The position numbers and the translations under genes are program-made. A stretch of 47,350 nt of DNA, taken from positions 1 through 47,350 of the IMG/VR virus record IMGVR_UViG_3300044823_000261, one strand, 5' to 3'. Shown here piece after piece: positions 38,749 through 46,068 of the stretch. Each line of letters opens with the position of its first letter. Within the stretch, counting starts at the first letter, position 1. The stretch is from a virus. Below the pieces are notes generated by a model. That model had not been told where the DNA came from. It saw nothing but the letters and a program-made list of their open reading frames with translations, and did not search any database.

Positions 38749-41169
38749 ATGACAGGAGAAGTACCGCAAGTTTCATGGCAGGACATGCAGCCGGGGGGGG
38801 CAGGACTGCCCACCGCTGACTCGGCAGACTCCGCTCCTGCCCTTCCATCTCTTAATCCTACGGACTCTCCCTATAAACCGCTTTCCCTCCCACAGCAGAC
38901 GGCGCCTACTACCGCCCCTCAGTCCCAGCAGCAAGACCAATCGCAAAATCTTGGTGCTGTCTCTCATGCCGGAGCCGCCGCCTATATGATTGATAAGGTT
39001 CTTAAAGGCGCATCGCAGGGGTATGCCCAAGGCCAGCAATATGCTGCCGACCAGTACAACAAGAAATTGGCAGCCACTCAGACCCTTTACAACGATCAGG
39101 CGGCCCAACTATACGATCTGGCGAAGTCAGGCCGCGCTGGAACATTCTCAGGGCCACCTGGGAAGGATGGCAAACCAACATTCGTGCCTTCAGACGAGTT
39201 TAATCAAGCCAAAGGCCGAATGCTGGTGGCCTGGCAGGCAATGATGCAGACAGTTGGCCAGAGGATTCCGCAGCCAAAAAAAAGTAAAGGGAAGGCGGGG
39301 GGACAGGACACGGGGGTGGGGTCTGGTGGTGCGAGCGGAGCAGCCGGTGGTGATCCCAACGAACTTCTCCAGCAGGCTCTGAATCACAAAGGCGACCCCC
39401 AAGGTTCGTTGGTTGCCACTTACCGGATTGGTTTGGCAATTGGGCCGCCAGTTATTCACCAAATTGGTGGTTTCTTGACGCCAGCGTATATTGCTCAACA
39501 GCAGCAAGGAGCGCAGACGGCAGCAACAACTTCTACGACGGCCGGGGTTACGGCCGGAAATCAACTGACCGATCAGCAAGCCCTGGCTGAGCGCAACCGC
39601 GTGCTGGCAATTCCTGAAAGCACACGGACGGAGGCAGATAAGCAGAAGCTCTCCAGCGCTGAAGACATTCTCGCTCCGCAAGCCAAAGCAGCGCCCGCAA
39701 ACTACAAGCAATTCATCTCTGCGGACGGAAAGACGCGCCGGTGGTTTGATGTTACTAAGCCGATTGAACAGGGATGGTCGGCGGCGCCAGTTGGAGCCGG
39801 ATCGAATCGCGCACCGAAAGAAGGCTGGACGAAGCAAGGCGGCCAGTGGGGTAGCCAACTCTATGACCCGGAGACCAACCAGCCTATTCCCGACACGTTC
39901 AATTCAAGCAAGGTTCCACCTGGTAACGTCCTGTCCATGTTCCCTCAAGAGCATACGCTGACTGGAAAGTTCGTAGACAGCAACGGTCTTTTGACGACTT
40001 ACTCGACGACAAACGAGAGCCACAGGGATTTGCCTGGAGGGATTGGATCGGGTGGAGCAGGAGCGTCAGATTCAGTAACGCCACATGCGGCAGAACACAA
40101 TGCGTCCGCGTCTCCGTCAACGTCCGGCGATACAGGCTATCAGGCTTGGGTCAAAAAAAATGGCTTCAGAGAAGACCCCACCTATGACCTGTACGGAGCC
40201 TATAAGGCTGGGCTGCAACCCGCAGCCAATGGCCATTTGAGTGATGAATTCAAGTTAGCGACTCATCCGACCTACTCCACAGATAGCAAATATTCGCAGC
40301 AGCCTGGTGCGCCTCCGGCAGGAGAGTGGGTCGCTCCCGCGGCGGGTGAAAATGCCCACGGAAAAGATGATCATTGGACTTTCAAGGCTACTGACACGAA
40401 TGTTAAAAATGCGGGTGGTGTGGCTGGATTGAAGTCTTATTTTGATCGAATAGAACCTGGGAATACACTCATCCTTCCAAACGGAGAATCTTATACGGGA
40501 AAATCGACAGGTCGGCAGCATTCTTCTACGACCCCTGCCCCTGCTAAGCCTCCCGCTGTCCCTGCCCCTGCCCCTGCTAAGCCTCCCGCTGTCTCTGCGC
40601 CCCCATCTACCGGTGCGGGCACCAAAACCCACGTCATCGGCTATGTTGGTTCCAAGTCCTACAAAGACTTGGTAAACACCGCTGACAAAGCCTCCGCCGT
40701 CAGCTCCTCCCTGGCCCGCGAATGCAAACAAGCACTTGCCGATGCCAAGTCCGTCCTAGCCAACCCCGCTGATGGCCCAGCCAAGATGGGACTGGTAGCC
40801 AGTTATCTGCGTAATGTTGTCGGCGCCCACTCGGCTGCCGGCGCGGGCGGGGCGTCTGTCCGCATTACCAACAACGAATGGAATTCCGCGATCCAAACCC
40901 GTTCCTCCTGGGCCGGTCTTCTTTCTCACTTTGACACCCATGCCAAGGGAGGGGATGTCATACTGACTGGAATCACCATCACCCCCAAGCAAGCTCTAGG
41001 CATGGCACGAGAGATTCAGCAGCGGGCAGTAGGCGCACAGACCGAGCACGGCACCATGGCAGCGGCGGCCGAGGACCAGCGAAAGAAGGATATGCATGCG
41101 GGTGGGTTGGTTCCTCCGGCCACACCTTCCACAACCTTTAACTGGCAGGATCATCCGGTGGCTCGATAA
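38749..41169 (+). CDS. Putative ejection/internal virion protein, 806 aa
   Basis: MTGEVPQVSWQDMQPGGAGL, a low-complexity N-terminus, then GVSHAGAAAYMIDKVLKGAS-type helical sequence and two copies of PAPAKPPAV in the linker near residues 605-625. The C-terminal part is helical, with TKTHVIGYVGSKSYKDLVNT and a run of Ala-rich helices. It is likely to be packed in the capsid and delivered with DNA. No lysozyme or transglycosylase motif is visible. Confidence 0.55.
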   Translation: MTGEVPQVSWQDMQPGGAGLPTADSADSAPALPSLNPTDSPYKPLSLPQQTAPTTAPQSQQQDQSQNLGAVSHAGAAAYMIDKVLKGASQGYAQGQQYAADQYNKKLAATQTLYNDQAAQLYDLAKSGRAGTFSGPPGKDGKPTFVPSDEFNQAKGRMLVAWQAMMQTVGQRIPQPKKSKGKAGGQDTGVGSGGASGAAGGDPNELLQQALNHKGDPQGSLVATYRIGLAIGPPVIHQIGGFLTPAYIAQQQQGAQTAATTSTTAGVTAGNQLTDQQALAERNRVLAIPESTRTEADKQKLSSAEDILAPQAKAAPANYKQFISADGKTRRWFDVTKPIEQGWSAAPVGAGSNRAPKEGWTKQGGQWGSQLYDPETNQPIPDTFNSSKVPPGNVLSMFPQEHTLTGKFVDSNGLLTTYSTTNESHRDLPGGIGSGGAGASDSVTPHAAEHNASASPSTSGDTGYQAWVKKNGFREDPTYDLYGAYKAGLQPAANGHLSDEFKLATHPTYSTDSKYSQQPGAPPAGEWVAPAAGENAHGKDDHWTFKATDTNVKNAGGVAGLKSYFDRIEPGNTLILPNGESYTGKSTGRQHSSTTPAPAKPPAVPAPAPAKPPAVSAPPSTGAGTKTHVIGYVGSKSYKDLVNTADKASAVSSSLARECKQALADAKSVLANPADGPAKMGLVASYLRNVVGAHSAAGAGGASVRITNNEWNSAIQTRSSWAGLLSHFDTHAKGGDVILTGITITPKQALGMAREIQQRAVGAQTEHGTMAAAAEDQRKKDMHAGGLVPPATPSTTFNWQDHPVAR

Positions 41170-44030
41170 TGGCCGATCAAGATTCCAGCACCGGCACCGT
41201 TACGCTGCTCGATCCGACCGGCACCCCACGCCAGATCCCTCTTGCTCAAAAGGATATAGCGATGAAGGCAGGTGGCAAGCCGGTCATCAAAATGCTAGAT
41301 CCTCAGGGGACAGCACGATGGGTACCCGAAGATCAGCAGGAAGCAGCAATCAAGGCTGGCGGAAAGCTGGCTACTTCCGCAACCGCGGCTAAACCTGTTA
41401 CTACACCCACCGCTCCCGACACCCAGTTCGTTACCCCCGGTTTTGGCAAATACGAGATGCGCGGCCCAGACGGCAAACCAGGCATGGTCTCCTACGATCA
41501 CGTCCTTGATCAGATTCACAAGGGAGCCAGCTTTGTGAACCGAACAGGGCAGGGAAGTCTATCCACATTCGCCGCTGACCACGCTGCCGACCCGCAGAAT
41601 GCAGAGAATCGCTCCGACGCCACAATCAAGGCTATGGCCAGTTGGAATCCTCTGAAATATGTGGCCTCTATTGGCGCGGGTGTGCAGGACGTACTGGAGG
41701 GGTTGGGCGGAGAAGCGGCAAAGACTCTAACAGCATTCGACAAGCCAGCTACATCTCGCGGGGAAACCAGCCTGCAACTGGCTGCCGAGACTGGAGCGCA
41801 GAATTTCAACCAGGGAGTCGGTGCGCTTGGAGAGCAAGTCGGCGAACTAGGCGCGGCGCCGGAAGCCAACGTGGCTAAGCTAGGTAAAATAGCCGAATTG
41901 CCCAAGCTCGCCAAAACCGGGATAAAGGTGGCCGAGCAGGGTCTGCGCGCGGCGACAGAGCAAGGAACTCAAGCTTACGTCAAGTCGAGTGGAGACACTG
42001 GCCAAGCGGCTTCAGCAGCAGAATGGGGAGGCCCTCTTGGAGCCGTCTCGGCCTTCACTGGACCGGTCTTCAAGAAGGTAGGCAACTTCGGGTACGAGGT
42101 AGAGAAGTTCTTCAACCGGGTCAGCGATATCGATACTGGCAAGCTGGTGCGTGAAACGGCCAAAGCAAATGAAAAGATCGCTCAGGAAGCGGCGCTAGTC
42201 CGTGCTGAAAACGCAACCCGAGTCGCCGATGCGGAAAAAGCCTACAAAGAGAAGGTGGCGACGGCCAAAGCGAAATATGACGATGCCGTTGCGGGCAGGA
42301 AAAGCGCGGAAGAGAAGGCTCAACTGAAACAGCAGCACACAGAAGAACAATCCCACATCGATCACGATCATGAAGTCGAAAAAGCGCGGTTGGCGCACGA
42401 GAAAGTTTTGGCTGACCAGCAAGCACTGGAAGCACAAAAAGGGGTTGCCCGACGGACTGAACTGGAAACTCGTGGCAGGCTCGCCATGCGTATGCGAACG
42501 ATTCAGGACGCGGCCAAGGCGTTTTTCAACAAGAACTACACTGAAATTGAGGAGGCTGTCGATGGGCCAGAAGACAAGCCCAGCGGCCGAGCCGCCCCGT
42601 GGGAAGAGATGGCTAGAGTCGTAGAAGAGGCTCTGCCAAAAATCGAAGGGTCTGATAAATCTGTCAAGCCCTTCAAGGATATTTTAGAAAAAGCTGAACG
42701 CTTTTCCGCGGACGAGGAATCACCTCCAACTGCCGCGCAAGACCTTATCGATCACACTGGGTACACCAAGGCTGCGTGGTCTACGCGAACCCCAGAGGAA
42801 AAGGCGGAGATTTGGAAAGGCATTAAAGAAGCGTGGGGACCGGAACAAAACGGGGCTAATTTCAAAACGTTGAGGGGCTATTATTCTGAAGCGGGAAAGT
42901 TGCTGGCTAACGAATCTACGCCCCCTGACGTAAAACAAGCACTGGTGAAATTTCGTGAGGGTATTGAAGACCTTCAGCAGGGAATGGCAAAAGATGCAGG
43001 CGTGGGACAGCGCTATAAACTCCTCCGCTCCCAATACAAGAACTATGCCGAAGGCTTCCTCGACTACCACGGGACAAAAGGAGAAGCGTCCGCAGTCGCC
43101 AAAGCCGTTCGCAAGGGCGACGCCTTCAATGCGACGAAAGACTTCCCGAAGATGCAGCCAGAGGAGATTTCCAACGTAAAGCAGATCCTTGCCGGCAGTC
43201 CCGCGGACGCATCTACTCAGTTCGTTGAGGGAGATATCGTCACTCCAGGAGGCAAGGAGGAACCTGCTGCGAGTTACCGGCGCGACTCGACGAAGTTGGT
43301 AGACAACTACGTTGCCGCCAACAGAGAAGCAGAAAAACTAGAAGCAAAGGCGACCAGGGCCAAACCTGTGGGAGAATTCGTTCCTCCTGAATATAAGCCG
43401 CCGAAGCCTCTAGTGCCGAAGGACCAGAAGCCGATCGGCGAGTTTAAGCCCCCTGAATATAAGGAGCCAAAGCTGCCCAAAGAACCGCAGCCGACGGTAA
43501 TGACGCCAGAAAAGTTGAAGGAGGCTAAACAGGATGCCCTCAACAAGATGTCAACGATTGTGGGACGGTTTGGCATATACATGGCCGCAGGAGGCTTGGT
43601 TGGAGGCGTGTACCAGCTAATCAAGACGGGTGATCCCTTCAAAGCAGCATCAGGAGCGGGAGAAGGTGTTGCCGTAGGCTTCGCTGGCGGGGCTGTGGCT
43701 CCCTATCTCATGGCACGTCTAATCGACCGTGACGATGTGATTCAAGCTCTGTCAAAGGTGACACATCAGGATCTGGTTCGCTTGGCTAAGATGCCCTTCA
43801 AGGAGAGAGCAGAAATTTCCGAGTCGCTCAAGCAACTTGCGGAAGAAGCTGAGGCCAAGGGAAAGCTGTCGAAACCATCGCCATGGTTGAGAATCCTGGG
43901 CGGAACTGTGGCAAGGAAGGCGGTCGAGACGGGCAAGGCCAATTCGCAGACACCAGAAACCGAACTGGAGGATCTTGACAAACTGAACAGTGAACTCGAC
44001 ACACCAACCACCCAAGGAGCCCAACCATGA
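41169..44030 (+). CDS. Putative ejection/internal virion protein, 953 aa
   Basis: Starts MADQDSSTGTVTLLDPTGTP, where the ATG overlaps the previous stop. Two related N-terminal repeats (DPTGTPRQIP, DPQGTARWVP) are followed by a long coiled coil (about 330-450, EKAYKEKVATAKAKYDDAVA), a helical middle, GEFVPPEYKPPKPLVPK with a repeat GEFKPPEYKEPKLPK, and a hydrophobic segment near 795-860 (FGIYMAAGGLVGGVYQLI and VAVGFAGGAVAPYLMARLI). This fits a large ejection protein that could form a membrane channel. No peptidase or lytic motif was recognised. Confidence 0.6.
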   Translation: MADQDSSTGTVTLLDPTGTPRQIPLAQKDIAMKAGGKPVIKMLDPQGTARWVPEDQQEAAIKAGGKLATSATAAKPVTTPTAPDTQFVTPGFGKYEMRGPDGKPGMVSYDHVLDQIHKGASFVNRTGQGSLSTFAADHAADPQNAENRSDATIKAMASWNPLKYVASIGAGVQDVLEGLGGEAAKTLTAFDKPATSRGETSLQLAAETGAQNFNQGVGALGEQVGELGAAPEANVAKLGKIAELPKLAKTGIKVAEQGLRAATEQGTQAYVKSSGDTGQAASAAEWGGPLGAVSAFTGPVFKKVGNFGYEVEKFFNRVSDIDTGKLVRETAKANEKIAQEAALVRAENATRVADAEKAYKEKVATAKAKYDDAVAGRKSAEEKAQLKQQHTEEQSHIDHDHEVEKARLAHEKVLADQQALEAQKGVARRTELETRGRLAMRMRTIQDAAKAFFNKNYTEIEEAVDGPEDKPSGRAAPWEEMARVVEEALPKIEGSDKSVKPFKDILEKAERFSADEESPPTAAQDLIDHTGYTKAAWSTRTPEEKAEIWKGIKEAWGPEQNGANFKTLRGYYSEAGKLLANESTPPDVKQALVKFREGIEDLQQGMAKDAGVGQRYKLLRSQYKNYAEGFLDYHGTKGEASAVAKAVRKGDAFNATKDFPKMQPEEISNVKQILAGSPADASTQFVEGDIVTPGGKEEPAASYRRDSTKLVDNYVAANREAEKLEAKATRAKPVGEFVPPEYKPPKPLVPKDQKPIGEFKPPEYKEPKLPKEPQPTVMTPEKLKEAKQDALNKMSTIVGRFGIYMAAGGLVGGVYQLIKTGDPFKAASGAGEGVAVGFAGGAVAPYLMARLIDRDDVIQALSKVTHQDLVRLAKMPFKERAEISESLKQLAEEAEAKGKLSKPSPWLRILGGTVARKAVETGKANSQTPETELEDLDKLNSELDTPTTQGAQP

Positions 44031-44098
44031 ACTTTTCCTTTCGCAATACCCTCAACGAAAAAGAAAATCAAAACCTTAGTAAAAAGAGAAGCTTATGA
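44027..44098 (+). CDS. Tiny coupled gene, 23 aa
   Basis: MNFSFRNTLNEKENQNLSKK then RSL. It has AAGGAG just before the ATG, and four-base overlaps with both neighbours, so it may simply transfer ribosomes to the next gene or make a small peptide. Confidence 0.4.
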   Translation: MNFSFRNTLNEKENQNLSKKRSL

Positions 44099-44532
44099 AA
44101 AAGAAGAGCACGTTGGTAGCGCATGACCCTTTGGCGTTCCTTAAACCTTCGCCAAACGCTGAAACGGAATCAGAAAAGGATTTTGCTTTTGAGTGTGTAG
44201 CTTTAGCTGAAGAGGCCGGTGGCGGGGCGTCACGGGGTTTCTTTGAAGACTTCATGGTTGAAGACGAACAGAGTCCTCCGATACGACCCGGATGGATGTT
44301 TGTCATTTACAAGGATGGCAAGTACAAATGGATGCCCCTTGAAGAGTACGAGGCGAAATTTGGCCACGTTGTTACACCCCCGTTCCGTACGAAAGTAGAA
44401 CGAGACAGATTTCGCGCCCTGCAGTTTCTAAGTCACCTTCCGTTTTGGCGTTTTCTTTCAGAAACTACGCAGAACGAGATATTTGCTGTGGTGGACGCCA
44501 ACCTCGTAACAAAGAACGGTTGGTTTAACTAA
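44095..44532 (+). CDS. Hypothetical protein, 145 aa
   Basis: MKKKSTLVAHDPLAFLKPSP, then ESEKDFAFECVALAEEAGGG and an aromatic block (PGWMFVIYKDGKYKWMPLEE). Function unknown. Ends with a helix (LPFWRFLSETTQNEIFAVVD). Confidence 0.6.
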   Translation: MKKKSTLVAHDPLAFLKPSPNAETESEKDFAFECVALAEEAGGGASRGFFEDFMVEDEQSPPIRPGWMFVIYKDGKYKWMPLEEYEAKFGHVVTPPFRTKVERDRFRALQFLSHLPFWRFLSETTQNEIFAVVDANLVTKNGWFN

Positions 44533-44547
44533 GTAAGAGGTCTCATA

Positions 44548-44772
44548 ATGATCTATCGTCTGATCGACATCTCTCCCGACCTGGCTGTCTGCCCCTGCCC
44601 AGGCATGGTCGTGCGCCGGGTCAACGATGACCAGTGCATCCTGTTCACGCCAGGGCAGTCGGCGTTGGAGGGGTTTGTGGTCGATGCGCCTTGGGATGAG
44701 GTGGTGGGCAATCTCAATGATGAATTTGAGAGAGCGATCGAGGATGCCGATCTCGACGAGGAGGAAGACTGA
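44548..44772 (+). CDS. Hypothetical protein, 74 aa
   Basis: MIYRLIDISPDLAVCPCPGM followed by VVRRVNDDQCILFTPGQSAL and an acidic C-terminus (FERAIEDADLDEEED). AAGAGG lies upstream. Function unknown; the stop overlaps the KTSC gene start. Confidence 0.6.
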   Translation: MIYRLIDISPDLAVCPCPGMVVRRVNDDQCILFTPGQSALEGFVVDAPWDEVVGNLNDEFERAIEDADLDEEED

Positions 44773-44993
44773 TGGCCTACAAATCTGTTTCAATTCGGCC
44801 CAGCACAAATCTAGCCAGTGCGGATTACGATGAAGCCACGCAGGATCTTCTGGTTACTTGGTCCCGTGATGGAAGCCAAGGGGTTTATCATGGTGTGGAT
44901 GCCAGAACGGTGGACGAGTTGAGCCGCGCGCCGAGCGCTGGCAGATTTATCCACTACTTCTTGAAGGGTGTGTACCCTTACGAGAACGTTTGA
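44772..44993 (+). CDS. KTSC-domain protein, 73 aa
   Basis: MAYKSVSIRPSTNLASADYD then LLVTWSRDGSQGVYHGVDAR followed by LSRAPSAGRFIHYFLKGVYP. The order SxxLxxxxYD, L-x-V-x-W-x-x-G, YxGV and APSxGxFxxxxxKxxY matches the small KTSC domain seen in phages and bacteria and associated with nucleic-acid enzymes. Function not established. Confidence 0.75.
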   Translation: MAYKSVSIRPSTNLASADYDEATQDLLVTWSRDGSQGVYHGVDARTVDELSRAPSAGRFIHYFLKGVYPYENV

Positions 44994-45368
44994 TCAGGCG
45001 ATGATAACGGCTGCGACCAGCGGGTCGTACGCGCCTGTTGGACCGTAAATACTCTGATTCGTAATTGCCCTCTGGATGAAACTACACACAGGACAGGTCA
45101 GTAAACTCACCAACTGCGGCGGCGACTGGGTGTAATCCACTTCCTGTACTATATTGAACTCGTGAATCGGATGCAAACATCCAATTCCAATCCAAGAGCC
45201 GTAAGCAAAGACCATGGACCCTGCTCCGGGCCAACTTTCCCAAGGCTCCTCTTGGGGCAAGGCGGGAGTCACCGCAGTAAATGGCCCTCCATCTTGGCGG
45301 AAGAAGGGAACGCCATTGAGCTTCCCGCCACCGTACATCGTCCCTACTTCCCAAGAATTTGCAGGCAT
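44994..45368 (-). CDS. Conserved-type phage protein with CPVC motif, 124 aa
   Basis: The minus-strand ATG at 45368 is preceded by GGGGAGGTAGGGGG. It reads MPANSWEVGTMYGGGKLNGV, then PWESWPGAGSMVFAYGSWIG and VSLLTCPVCSFIQRAITNQS. The CPVC pair and nearby His may bind metal. It is transcribed against the late genes, and its stop meets the KTSC gene stop with no terminator between. Confidence 0.65.
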   Translation of the reverse strand: MPANSWEVGTMYGGGKLNGVPFFRQDGGPFTAVTPALPQEEPWESWPGAGSMVFAYGSWIGIGCLHPIHEFNIVQEVDYTQSPPQLVSLLTCPVCSFIQRAITNQSIYGPTGAYDPLVAAVIIA

Positions 45369-45373
45369 CCCCC

Positions 45374-45643
45374 CTACCTCCCCAGCATTTGCCGGAGTCC
45401 CTCGTTGACCATCTCGTTCAGCCACGTAGACCATCCCTCGCGCCACTGGGACCCTAGTGCCGCCGAGCACTGATCTTCCAGAGCCAACTTCAAGTCCGGA
45501 TCGAGCCGAAAGCTCTCCTGCCCGGCGAACGACCGGAAAGCCTGAGCGAGATTGACGGGTGCGGAGGGGACGGGCTTGGGCTCGGGGGGTTGGACAGGGC
45601 GCAGATTGGCGGGCATTGGGAACTCGTTGGTGGCTAAGGTCAT
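45374..45643 (-). CDS. Small DNA-binding-like protein, 89 aa
   Basis: The ATG follows AAGGAGTC. A Pro-rich N-terminus leads to ESFRLDPDLKLALEDQCSAA and GWSTWLNEMVNEGLRQMLGR, the strand-helix-helix order of ribbon-helix-helix repressors. A divergent promoter region lies upstream, so self-regulation and control of the adjacent gene are plausible (inference). Confidence 0.6.
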   Translation of the reverse strand: MTLATNEFPMPANLRPVQPPEPKPVPSAPVNLAQAFRSFAGQESFRLDPDLKLALEDQCSAALGSQWREGWSTWLNEMVNEGLRQMLGR

Positions 45644-45664
45644 GGAGGGACTCCTTCGCCTTCG

Positions 45665-45722
45665 AGTATACCCCCATTCTCACCGTCCCGCCATAGACTT
45701 ACCGCTTGCTTGCCGCTAAACT
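45665..45722. promoter_or_regulatory. Divergent promoter region
   Basis: Minus strand: TATACT (45670-45665), 22 bases before the 45643 start. Plus strand: late motif CCG (45702-45704), CTT, nine bases, TAAACT (45717-45722), then seven bases to the ATG at 45730, a leaderless layout. Confidence 0.55.
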
Positions 45723-45729
45723 GCTCCCG

Positions 45730-46068
45730 ATGAGCACTGTCCGCCGCCGCCCTCGACCTCGCGAACCTGAATCCATGGGCCGAGCCTCGGCGGTCAGGCG
45801 CTGGGACGATGGCAGGGAATGCTGCTACAACAACCCCGCCGGCCGGGCTGAGTACCAGCACCGGAAGCAACTGCTCTGGGGGGAACAACGGGGTGTCTGC
45901 GCGCATTGCGGCGCCCGGATGCCCCTGAACGAGACCCGCCTGACACACGGCGATTGGGAAGACAAACAGAAACGCGACGACAGATTGAGAGACGAAAATG
46001 GATCGAAAGTCAATTTCCTGGTTCACAAAAGCTGCCTGCGGGCTTGGCATTCTGCTGTGGCTGTCTAG
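45730..46068 (+). CDS. HNH-like nuclease domain protein, 112 aa
   Basis: MSTVRRRPRPREPESMGRAS, then VCAHCGARMPLNETRLTHGD and NFLVHKSCLRAWHS. Cys57/Cys60 and the H-x2-C pair near 99-102 could bind zinc, with His73, Asn95 and His99 as HNH-like positions. The catalytic DH/DR layout is not fully certain. Its 3' end overlaps the start of the fibre gene by 71 bases in another frame. Confidence 0.55.
   Translation: MSTVRRRPRPREPESMGRASAVRRWDDGRECCYNNPAGRAEYQHRKQLLWGEQRGVCAHCGARMPLNETRLTHGDWEDKQKRDDRLRDENGSKVNFLVHKSCLRAWHSAVAV

Noticed and set aside
45374-45683. N-terminal extension of the minus-strand CPVC gene to 45683
   Set aside because: It would overlap the RHH-like gene in another frame; the 45368 start has a GGGGAGG site right after that gene's stop.
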